From the NCBI GenBank assembly GCA_009801085.1, contig VNWV01000003.1:1798001-1862000 (forward strand): DNA of 64,000 nt, in the 5' to 3' direction. Positions 55,038-64,000 of the stretch are shown here, piece after piece (positions within the stretch are counted from its first letter, which is position 1; each line of letters begins with the position of its first letter). Origin of the DNA: Lasiodiplodia sp. COLG20. Its lineage: Eukaryota; Ascomycota; Dothideomycetes; Botryosphaeriales; Botryosphaeriaceae. The notes below the pieces were generated by a model. The model saw only the letters and a list, made by a program, of their open reading frames with translations, was not told where the DNA came from and searched no databases. Position numbers and translations under genes: made by a program.

Positions 55038-57055
55038 TTACCATGGCTGAACTTCGCTGGGCTTCGGTTTCTTCGTCCTCACAACCTTGTCGCAATTGAG
55101 CAGGCAAAGCGGGTCGTATGCCTGCTTTAGCTTCCTCATGGCGTCGACAGTCGTCTCACCCAGCTCGTGGTTCAGATAGTCACGCTTGACGAGGCCAACA
55201 CCATGTTCACCCGTGGCAGTGCCCTCCATCTCAATAGCACGCTTGACCATGCGATGTACAACACCATCGGCAGCGGCATGCTCTCTATCGTTGTAAAGCA
55301 GGATGGCTGTGGTGAGAGGGCATATCAGCAAGCGCCCGAGTACGCTAAGAAAAGAAGTCAAAGTACTTACCGTGGAAGTTTCCATCGCCGACGTGGCCCA
55401 CAATGGCGCCAATAAGTCCGCTCTTGTCGATATCCGCCTTGGTCTCCTCGATTATTTGAGGTAACCTGCTGATCGGGACTGCAACGTCTGTGGTCCAGAC
55501 CTTGTCGCCTGCTTCACGCTTCTTAGCCATGACGCTCCAAAGCGCCTCTTTACGGGCGCTCCATAGCTGGTCTGCCTCGTCCTTGCTGCGCGCGAACTCG
55601 AAACTTTTGCTGCCAGCGCTCTTCGCCAAGCTCTGCACAATGCTGATGTGCTCCTTCACGCTCGTGGGCGTGCCGGCGAACTTGAAGAACAGCGTCGGCG
55701 CCTCCTTCCAGCGCTTCGCTGTCGAGCCGGCGTCGTTGATGCAGCGCATCTGCACATCATCAAGGATCTCGATCGCAGCGATAGGCACACCCGCGCCCAC
55801 GACGCGGAAGACACAGTCAGCGGCGTCACGAATGCTACCGAAGCTACAGACGGCCACGGATGTGTTGGCCGGCTTCGTCGTCAGCTTGAGCGTGGCCTCG
55901 GTAACCAGGCCGAGCGTGCCCTCGCTGCCGATGAACATGCGCGTGAGGTCGTACCCGGCGCTGCTCTTGCGCGGACGCTGGCGCGTCGTGATGACGGTGC
56001 CGTCAGCCAGCACGACCGTCAGCGACAGCACCCAGTCGCGCATGGTGCCGTAGCGATACGCGTTCGTGCCGGAGCAGCCTGTGCCAACCATGCCGCCTAT
56101 TTGCGCACCTGGGCCGGGATCGGGCGGGAAGAAGAGGTTGTGCTCGGCCAGCTCCTCGTTCAGGGCCTCCCAGCCCACGGCGGGCTGCACGACCACGTCC
56201 ATGTCGCCCTTGTTCAGTTTGACGATCTTGTCCATGCGGCTGAAATCGATGCAGATGCCTCCTTGGGTCGCGGCAAAATGCCCCTCCAGGCTAGTGCCGC
56301 CGGAGTAGGGTGTGACAGGTATTCTTCTCTGGTGGCAGACCTTCATGATTTGGCTGACCTCGTCGGTCGAGGCCGGCTTGACGACCGCGAAGGGCACATC
56401 GCCGGGCAGAGACGGGTACGAGGACCATTCGGATCCGGCGTGTGCCTTTAAGTCTATCTCGTTGGTAGAGATGTTCTCTTCACCAACAATGGCCTTGAAA
56501 TCCACCCACGCCGCCTGCAGGTTGCCGATCGACGTGTCGTGCTTCAGATCCTCCGTCTTGTAGATGGGAACGGTCGAATCGGTGGGAAGCGAGGCGGGCT
56601 TCTGCGAACCGGCGTAGTAGCCCGCGGCGATGGCGACAAAAATGACTGCATTGGGAGAGAAAGCGTCGCGTCAGCACCGAGTCGCAAAAGAAAGGCAGTA
56701 CTCTCCACGGCGCATGTGATCCGCAGCGTGGAATTGTCTTACGGGCCAAAAGTCCTGCTCCCTTGGTTCCGCGACCGGTCAGGTCTCTCTGTGCTGCAAA
56801 TCTAGCTTGCTCCGCTTTTTCTCTCTGCAGGCGTGCCTGTGTGCTGTCGTACAGCTGGCCCATGAAGTCTCGGCCATTGGAGCCTCCGCCGCTGGCCCAT
56901 CGTTGCTGTGAGACGTAGCGCGGCGGAAGAGCGGAGCTGGGTGAGGAGACGCGTGCGGAGAAGGCGGCGGCGGCGGGGATGGTGGAGGGAGGTCTCGAGA
57001 GCAGGGGAGCACGGCGCAGGGCCGGGTGCGGGCGGATCATGTTTGACATGGGCAT
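55038..57055 (-). CDS. DLD1: D-lactate dehydrogenase (cytochrome), mitochondrial
   Basis: FAD flavoprotein oxidising D-lactate and reducing cytochrome c at the inner membrane; 618 residues. Exons: 57055-56743, 56645-55371 and 55306-55038; introns of 97 nt (GTAAGA, GCAG) and 64 nt (GTAAGT, ACAG). The Arg/Ala/Ser-rich N-terminus (RPHPALRRAPLLSRPPST) is a mitochondrial presequence. A helix formed at the first join (GLLALIFVAIAAGYYAG) anchors it. The FAD_binding_4 domain includes PVTPYSGGTSLEGHF, FFPPDPGPGAQIGGMVGTGC and FIGSEGTLGLVTEATLKL. The C-terminal oxidase domain has VGHVGDGNFHAILLYND, completed by the second splice, and EHGVGLVKRDYLNHELGETT. Three in-frame ATGs (57055, 57049, 57040) are possible starts; I chose the first. 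Confidence 0.9.
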
Positions 57056-57886
57056 TATTGCAATGAGATGCGATGTCCAAGCTTCATGGCCGGTTGCAGG
57101 AGAGCAGCATTGGCGGGGTGGAAGGTGTTGTAAAGAACCGGCGGCAAGTAGCACAGCGCGCTGCTTACTTTGTCCTGCCCCGGAGGTACTGCGCGACTGC
57201 CGAAGAACTTCACGATCAACACCATGGATTGCATCACATCATCCTAGTCGCGAGCACGTACACCGCCCAACAGCTTGGTCCTTATCTCACCACCTGTGGA
57301 GACTCGACAATTTCGGCTTATGCACGCACTGGCGCGTCCAGACTTCGCACCCAGTCGTTTCTCGAAAATCTTTCACCGGTGTGAACCATGCGCCAACTGG
57401 AATCGGGGCTCGTCGCCACACTCGTGGCGACGGTGTATATGTATTTTGATCAAGCTAATATCAAATCGGTTCAAATGTGCCAACCCAAGTATGCGTGCTA
57501 TGCATGCCCTGCCCTTTTTGCGGGGAGAAGGACCAGAAGTGAGCGAAACCCCCCGTTGCCAAAAACGCCTCGCTGTAGAGTGCAGCAGAGTGAAAGAAAA
57601 AGAAAAATGACAAGCCAAACGCTTCCAATGTATGTCACAAGAATGCAAATGTGAAATGTGAACGCCAGTGAGCACTGATGCTGAGACAATGCTGCGGACC
57701 AGAGAATGATAGAAGAAACCCTTTCCTAGACCCGGGATGATGCTTGAGAAAGATGATACCCAACGCCGCGGAACGCATGCACTATGCTCGATGCATCCAA
57801 ATCTTGCTTGTACCCTATGAGCGCTTTGCACCCCTTTGGTATAACCGCTTTAGGAAACTGTCGTAATGACTCCCGGAGTCTGGTCG
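57056..57886. other. Intergenic region, no feature seen
   Basis: Promoter side of DLD1 and 3' side of the next minus-strand gene. No gene, repeat or RNA was recognised. Confidence 0.45.
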
Positions 57887-59230
57887 TCATATGCACTTCA
57901 GCCGGAGCAGCCGCGTGCGGAACCACGCAACGAATGTTGCCCACCGGCTCTTCACCCGGGGCCGAGGTCGCTTGGACGCCGTGTTGCTCCTCTGCGGCTT
58001 CGGTGCGCTGCTTTGGAGGACGTAGGGCGGCAGGCCGCTGTTGTGTGCTGTTGCGTTACTCGAAGGAGCTGACGAGTACTCTCCAGCGTCGACGGTGGAG
58101 TCGGCCTTCTCGTTGATCTCTTCCATTTCCGGCTTTCCGGGGTGCCGCTCTTCCAGCTTGGCACGCTTCCGCTCCTCGCGATCCCGCCGCTTCGCCGCTT
58201 CCTTCTCCGCCTTGCGTTCCTTGGCCTCTTCCTTTGCCTGGAATTCGGCGCGCAACGCGCGGATCGATGCGGCGCGCGATGCGGGGTCCACGGGTGATTC
58301 GCGTCCGCGTACGAAGCCAATTGCTCTATCAAGAGATGTACGCGAACTGGGCGAAGTCGCCGTCTCTGACCTCATCGTGTCCCGTCTTTGCCGAGCAGGG
58401 TCATACAGGTTCGAGAGACTGGTCTGTGACCGGCTTCCAAGGCGACTGACGGAACCGGTTGACGCCGAGTGGAGCGGCGCAGGCGCATTGGGCGTTGAGG
58501 ACATGGAACCGGACCGGCGGCGGGGGTCGTAGGCGTGTTGGCGGTAGAGGTACTCGTCGTCGGACATGATATCGCCAGCTTCGGCAATGCAGTCTTCGTC
58601 GTAGATGGAGGGTGGTTGAGAATGCTCGCTAAGGTCGCTGAACTGACGCGGCGTGTTTCGTAGGAAGGTAGGCTGTGTAGGCTGTCGGCGCCCGCTAGAG
58701 TTGGACAAATCCGTGTTGCCACTGGTCGAGCGGTTGTGGACGTGGCGGTGTCTGGCAGCGGCCGCGGCGAACGTAACGTCAGTAGCAGATCGTGGCGGAG
58801 CACGGAATTCGTGTATGCCCAGCCCTGATGGGCTGTCTAGGTCCGGCGCGGGCACCGAGAGGTCGAGAGAGACATCGTCGCGAGTGTGGAGCCTGCGCAG
58901 GTAGGGGCGCAGCTTGCGGGCGGAGTGCACGGCAAGGTCGAGGCTACGGCGGCCTTCGTCTTGTCCAACACCGGAAGGCAGGGACGAGATATCGGGTGAG
59001 TGCGACCGGATAGGACTCGGTAAGGAACTATTCGAGTTGGAACTGCCTCCACGCTTGTGAAGTCGTCCTGATATCGCGTGTGTTGATGATATGGCGCTGG
59101 AAGAAGTTGTCGCGCAAAGTTCCCTAGGAGCGCTCGTTGGAGCGCTCGTCGGAGCGCTAGTGGGCGAGGGAGCATGCCGGTTCAGCGATGCGGTTCGTAC
59201 GGGTCTGAGATGGAGGTGGTGAGGAGCCAT
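57887..59230 (-). CDS. Charged low-complexity protein of unknown function
   Basis: Intact single-exon frame of 447 residues that I cannot assign to a named family. Residues 1-120 are Ser/Pro-rich with a TSAP tandem repeat. There is a conserved-looking stretch RRSLDLAVHSARKLRPYLRR, then RSGSM and SxxS-type Ser/Arg segments suited to phosphorylation. Residues about 330-375 form a highly charged helix likely to be a coiled coil (EFQAKEEAKERKAEKEAAKR and REERKRAKLEER). The C-terminus, KSRWATFVAWFRTRLLRLKC, is amphipathic and basic, with a Cys near the end that might be lipidated. The length, the biased third positions and the lack of interruption argue for a real gene. A cytoskeletal or membrane-peripheral role would be a guess. 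Confidence 0.6.
   Translation of the reverse strand: MAPHHLHLRPVRTASLNRHAPSPTSAPTSAPTSAPRELCATTSSSAISSTHAISGRLHKRGGSSNSNSSLPSPIRSHSPDISSLPSGVGQDEGRRSLDLAVHSARKLRPYLRRLHTRDDVSLDLSVPAPDLDSPSGLGIHEFRAPPRSATDVTFAAAAARHRHVHNRSTSGNTDLSNSSGRRQPTQPTFLRNTPRQFSDLSEHSQPPSIYDEDCIAEAGDIMSDDEYLYRQHAYDPRRRSGSMSSTPNAPAPLHSASTGSVSRLGSRSQTSLSNLYDPARQRRDTMRSETATSPSSRTSLDRAIGFVRGRESPVDPASRAASIRALRAEFQAKEEAKERKAEKEAAKRRDREERKRAKLEERHPGKPEMEEINEKADSTVDAGEYSSAPSSNATAHNSGLPPYVLQSSAPKPQRSNTASKRPRPRVKSRWATFVAWFRTRLLRLKCI
59128..59163. repeat. 12-bp tandem repeat (3 units) in coding sequence
   Basis: Three units of GGAGCGCTCGTT type (last base and one internal base vary) encode the repeated TSAP residues near the N-terminus of the 57887-59230 protein. 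Confidence 0.75.
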
Positions 59231-60791
59231 GTTGTGAGGCTGTCAGCGCCGAAGGAGTTGAGAGTCGTCGCGCAAGACAAATATCACCGCAGCATGTTGT
59301 AATATGCGCAACACACGGATGCGGGATCGGTGGAGTATCGTCGGCCTTTGAGGAAGCGTCAGGGGGCCAGTGAATACTGCGCAATGTGGTAGGCGCGTCG
59401 GGTCCTGGCGTGCTGAGAAAGAGCGGATAGGCGAGAGCGCGGATAGGCTGTGTCTGGCGGCAAGAACCAGACACCGCTCTGAGGACCGGTGACAAGAGGT
59501 AGCCTGCTTAAGACGGCAGAGCCCCGCGCCGTCGCGGCGCGTTCTTTCCAAGAGCGGGAGATGATGGGACGACAGGCGGTCGCAATCGAGACGGGCCTGA
59601 ATCTGCCCCGAGAGCGCCGCAATATGAGTAAAATACTCGCCCATAGTGCACGATTGCGCAGCGGCACAGCGTTTCATCCCGGATCCCAAGAGCCTGGCCA
59701 CCGCCCAGCCCTTGTTCCCTTCACAGGCCCTTCACAGGCGGGGGGGCGTTCTTTTCCCCTCTCCGGCTCCGTGCAGCCCCGCTTCAATTTGAGCTGAAGA
59801 CCGCATGTGTGATAAATTCACCCGTTATCGTTGCGCCTTGGCACACCAGCCCGAGATCTGCGCTTCGGCAATCTGTGGTCGACGACGGGCGGGAGAAACG
59901 TCAAGCGCCCGCTGCGGCTCAGGCGAACTCTGTCATGCTCTCCCTGTACTGCCTTCATGGAGCGCCGCGAGCATGTGTCGCGAGCAAGTCAATTTACCGC
60001 CTTTTTCTTTTGCGCACGGGCCGAGATCGATCTCCACCTGACTCCACCAAGCCCAGGTTCTCGAAGAGGTCTTGAGCCTTCGGCGGCCCACAACGCGCCA
60101 TTCCGTGACGCACAATGACAGGCCGCCTTCAGTTGCTTGGCCGTGATCGCTTGGAAGCCGAGAGCGGCGCAGGCCGGCGGCCATATCAGTTCCGTCAGCA
60201 GCTCAGCCCCCGGCCGACGAGGCGTATGTCGGTCAGCCACCGCTCGCTCGACGCGTCCGGCACTAATCTGCGACCGCGCTGCACTCCATCCAAAAACCGG
60301 CTGTCTCAACCACCCCCGCACATGGACCATGGCGTCGGTTATCGTAGTGTAAGGCTGACGAGGGGCCGCTCATAGTAGGTCGCAGAAGACTTAGAAAGCG
60401 CAAGCACACATTGGGTTCAACTGCCCGCGAAAGGAGTGTTTCGGGAAGACACTGCTTGTGGACTTGTCCCTTGTCATAGTAATGCCGCTGTTATCATGGG
60501 AGCACAACTGCAAGCTGCGTCGGCCTTGGCGATGTTCCCAACAGCTTGCTGCATTCGTCTGCTTTCTGATGTTTGGATGGCGTTTTCCTTAGGTCGGCGA
60601 GTCCTTTCCAACACACGCAACATTCGAAAACGGTTTCCTCCAACTGTGCTGATCGCAATCGCGAAATTACTGTCGGATGCCTGCGGCAGGCTGTCATTTC
60701 GCGTACCTCGGACGTCAGGGGGATCTGCCGCGCAATCTGCAATAACGCCCCCCGTGATCAGCGTCTGCTTTTGACCCCCAAGCTAATAATA

Positions 60792-60812
60792 CTCCCTATC
60801 AATATTAGGGAG
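60792..60812. repeat. Short stem-loop CTCCCTA/TAGGGAG
   Basis: A 7-bp inverted repeat around a 7-nt AT loop, in AT-rich intergenic sequence. It could be a remnant of a palindromic element; no second copy was noticed. Confidence 0.4.
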
Positions 60813-63459
60813 CCCCACTGCAAGGACGGGCCGCATTTGCAAGCCCGCTGCCTCGGTATCTGGTCGTTGATGCCGGATACACATTTCATGCTCCTTTCCA
60901 ACAGCAATCCCTATAGGTACGTCTCAGACAGAACCCCGCATGCCGATGGCCTGCAGCAGTTTCCTCCAGACTAACACGGCTCCCCGCAATTGCGCACGCT
61001 ACGGCGACATCTTACCATTCATCTACCAGGAAGGTCAGAAACAACGGATAAACAAACAGGGTATAAGTACATCGCCAAACAGGAGAAGTAGAAGTAGGAC
61101 GGCATCTGGTCCCAGCAAGTATGGATCAGCTACTACCGCGATTGAATCAGGACCTCGAGACAAATCGCATAAACAGCCTGTCGTGACATGCTTGGTCCCC
61201 GTTTCTGACTTTGCGTCAGACGACCCTATTTTGCAACTGCTAGCACACTAAGTCGCTCTGGCGCCCCGTGGGGTGCCACGCGAATAAAATTCTGCGAGAA
61301 ATCGCAATCGTGGCTGTAGATCACCCGCATGCGCGGGTCGAGAGGCAGGGTTGTATGTTGGCGTTGTTCTTATGACGTGTAGAATCTGGCTCCGCGTGGA
61401 TCGGCACAAGGTACTCTTTGGTTGCATGGACCATGCAAGTCGGCTGGGCAACTCTGGGCTTTTGTAGGCTGGAATTATGAGACCAAGCTGGGCTTCTGAC
61501 TTGTGAATCTGAAATGAGTACAAGCCTGTCGCTCATGGCGGCGTGTGCGGAGTAGCGAACATGGGTGTTTGACATTTGCCCCATCTCGCACAATGATACG
61601 CCACTCTGTCCGTACTGGTTCCACTTTAAGAGCAACGTCGATATTACAAGCGTAAGCGTACGTAATGCTGCCGGTGACATCATTCTGCAATTTTATCGGG
61701 CTCTACAGCCGCTGTCCAGCTGTGAACAGTGCTGTTGCCATGCCTTTGCCGGTGGAGTAGTACAGTCGAATGCTTCATGCTTCTTGTTCTCCAATCATCT
61801 CTCGGAAACCGATTATGCATATCGTGGCGCTCACTAGGTATAGTGGATTCTCACCGAGAAGTCTAATCTGCGACCTCCTTTTGACCCAGTTGCGACCCGA
61901 ATGTTGGGACGTTGGGACTCGACACTTATTTTTAGGGCACATATCGGCCAGGAGTAAATGATCCGATCGCAATAGTGGAACGCTTTCTATTGTGCTAGCC
62001 AGGTGAGAAACAGCAAATGTGTCGCGAAACAACTCAACACTCTGAGCCAGATATTGCATCTTCCATGGGTGGTTGGGCCCTCTGTTTGTAAATGACTTAA
62101 CCCTACAGTCTCGAAGCTCACACCTATTTCCTAACTTCAATTCGCTTCTTCTGCACCCGTGGAAGACGCATACTTTTCTTTGCAATGGTACAGAAAGACC
62201 GGATCTCCTACAACCTACTTGGATAGATTTTTACTCCTTGACATTGATCTTAATAGATGAAATGGAAACAAAGCCGCGCATAAGAAGGATGGCTCCCGTA
62301 AAGCACAGAGCTAATGACGGAATCGACAAATACATAATCACTATGGCGATCGTTCTCACCGAAAGACTGCTTGCGAACACAGTGGCTCGCATGATGCGTG
62401 GAAGTCAAGACGTTATCTTGAGGTTTCGTTAGAGATAGCTCTAACTTTAATATTAAATATAATGATCTCGTTTGTGCTGTGTCTAGATACCGAGAGGAAC
62501 GGAGTTCTCCGCTGTTAAAACCAAAGACGCGTCCAACTTGCCGACCGCATAAATTTCTTAGAAATACCAGTCTTTTTTTTTTCTTTTTTTCTTTCTGGTT
62601 TCAATCAGGAAAATATCTCATTTGAGAAGAACTTGAATAATAGCTAGGGGGACTTGGGACGTTCTTAAATCCTTGCTCCTTCCAGTGGAGGTAAGGCTCG
62701 AAAGTTTAATGTCGGTGACTTCTTTTCCCGTCGCGTCCTCGAGCAAGCATAGGTGGAGAGACTATACACTCTTTCTTAGTCTATATTCGTAGTTCGAAGT
62801 AACGACGAGCCTCGTCATTTAAATCGATTTTCCACTTGGGGCTTTCTTTGCAGGGTTAGCTTGGCGACTTTTGATGTCTTTGTCTTGCCAATTTCAATAG
62901 GAACCACAATACGCATTTCTTTCCTAGGAATCATGCCATGGCCAGCTGTGCGGCTACGACTAATGAGACTACGCGCCTGACTTCTTAAAGAGCATCTTGC
63001 ACCCACTTGCAGCTCAAAGGATCTTCAATCTAGTTGATGAATCGAGCCTCGGGGGTGAATATATTGGGCGTTGGGGCTGCAATAATGGGTCGCCGCATGA
63101 AACCCTATACCTTGCCGAAGGGTTAATGGAGCCCAGTCCAGATCCACTAGACTCTGCATTCACATAGAAGCAAGTACGCGTGCTTGGCTGGTGATTGTCG
63201 CGAGGACACGGCATCGAAGGTGTGCGGGTTGGGTGTGTCCGTGGGGCGACAGGGGGGCGGCGGCGAAAATTATTTCCATGACGCTTGCGAGCCGACCGAC
63301 CTCATACATCCGGCGCCCCTACCATCGCGTCCTCTGTTTTGCGCGAGCGAGTTCAAATCATCTCTCAGACGCGACGTTGTGCGCCGCAACCTCGAGTCAC
63401 CTGACAGGCAGCCCATAGCAACCCGGCAGGTTCGCAAAGCAGTGCGCGTCGGGCCTAGG

Positions 63460-63466
63460 TATATAA
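63460..63466 (+). promoter_or_regulatory. TATA-like box upstream of the nucleoporin gene
   Basis: TATATAA lies 191 nt before the ATG at 63651; the distance is long but compatible with a fungal leader. Confidence 0.35.
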
Positions 63467-63650
63467 GGTGGAACCTTCTTGCACCCGAGCCGAGGCGCTG
63501 ACCGTCAACAGACACGCGCATCGCCACTGGCATCCCGCCCACCCGTGTGTCCGTCGCGTATGGGAGCGCGTTGCTACTCGAGTAGCGTCGAAACCTCCGC
63601 GAGCCAGAAGAACGTCGCCCGTCGAACACTCGTAGCGCGCGCGTGTCAAC

Positions 63651-64000
63651 ATGTCGAAGCGCGGCGCGTCGCAGCAGTTGAGCAAGGACGGGAACTTTTT
63701 CGGCGATGGGTCGAATGAGCTGTCGGGGGACGATAAGCCTAGGCAGGCTACAGCTGCGCAGCTGGCAAAGAGAAAGTAAGTGCGGGTCCATTGCTTGAAT
63801 GTGAGATGCGGAGCGCGTAGAGTCGGCAGGTGAAGCGGCTCTGCATTGTGTGGGAGCGGGCATGTTTTGCTGTCACGTTCACTTCTGATGCTGATGCTAT
63901 TGTTCGCAGGCTGAAGCCGCTCAAGGGCCGCCCGCGTGTCGCAGGCTCGGTAAGTCCTTTTTTCTACTCAACTACCCAGCACCACCATCCTCATTTCCCT
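63651..64000 (+). CDS. 5' end of a Nup50/Nup2-like nucleoporin, truncated by the window
   Basis: Two exons are visible: 63651-63775 and 63911-63950. They are separated by a 135-nt intron (GTAAGT...TCGCAG), and a further GTAAGT donor at 63951 runs off the window. The joined start reads MSKRGASQQLSKDGNFFGDG, then RQATAAQLAKRK/LKPLKGR. The opening MSKRGA plus an acidic stretch and the ATAAQLAKRK(L/I) basic block match the N-terminus of fungal Nup50/Nup2-type nuclear-basket proteins, where this region binds importin alpha. The expected FG repeats and Ran-binding domain would lie beyond the window and cannot be checked. Confidence in the gene is good; in the family, moderate. Confidence 0.6.

Larger units (their letters stand above)
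59231..63650. other. 4.4-kb gene desert
   Basis: No convincing gene, tRNA or intact element. The first 1 kb is GC-rich; 60.8-63.1 kb is more AT-rich with short broken frames. A 7-bp stem-loop lies at 60792-60812. A short minus-strand frame at 62815-63006 shows a basic KVAKLTLQRKPQ-like sequence without recognisable identity. Confidence 0.4.

Noticed and set aside
62815..63006. Minus-strand 63-codon frame with basic residues, considered as transposon remnant
   Set aside because: No recognisable reverse transcriptase, integrase or transposase motif; too short to support a call.
1..64000. CRISPR arrays, rRNA, tRNA and biosynthetic cluster
   Set aside because: No spaced direct repeats, no rRNA-like sequence and no recognisable tRNA boxes were seen by eye, and the genes lack polyketide, peptide or terpene synthases. 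A tRNA scan would be decisive for missed tRNAs.

Overview
The window is nuclear DNA of a filamentous ascomycete (Pezizomycotina; the gene set would fit a Dothideomycete, but the class is an inference). Short introns of about 50-150 nt with GTAAGT-like donors, CTRAC branch points and CAG/TAG acceptors interrupt roughly half of the genes. There are no operons or ribosome-binding sites. The proteins include a large-subunit catalase with a DJ-1-like tail, a SLN1-type hybrid histidine kinase, an ERMES subunit, SWR1, and GPI-anchored and F-box proteins. All exon coordinates were read by eye from splice signals and reading-frame continuity.

Layout. 1-6.3 kb: 3' part of a PAF-acetylhydrolase-like lipase, an FRG1 homologue, a GPI-anchored eight-cysteine wall protein and a four-helix membrane protein. 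6.8-15.2 kb: a coilin-like nuclear protein, a ferric reductase, RNA polymerase I subunit Rpa43 and a membrane J-protein. 16.5-22.4 kb, all on the minus strand: an NmrA/SDR-type reductase, a four-exon phytanoyl-CoA dioxygenase-like protein and Mdm12. 22.4-30.5 kb is gene-poor. Its first half is very GC-rich; it holds a 48-residue Cys/His-rich peptide gene and a 105-residue conserved small protein. 30.5-41.2 kb: catalase, a SPRY protein, SWR1 and complex I subunit NDUFB8, the last two divergent. 41.9-43.2 kb holds a broken SNF2-helicase relic. 43.4-49.1 kb: mitochondrial NADH-cytochrome b5 reductase and the SLN1 kinase. 51.4-59.2 kb: an F-box protein, a peroxisomal SCP2 protein with a PTS1 signal, D-lactate dehydrogenase and a charged protein of unknown function. 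59.2-63.65 kb is a gene desert, followed by the 5' end of a Nup50/Nup2-like nucleoporin cut by the window edge.

The genes look like ordinary housekeeping and stress-response neighbours, not a biosynthetic cluster. Several concern redox and membrane metabolism (ferric reductase, catalase, cytochrome b5 reductase, complex I, D-lactate dehydrogenase), but nothing in the sequence shows co-regulation.

The main structures that genes do not explain are three copies of a short inverted-repeat element (about 4.8, 15.6 and 50.1 kb) that behaves like a MITE family, and the helicase relic. I saw no tRNA, rRNA or CRISPR, and no convincing evidence for a wholly new multi-gene system.
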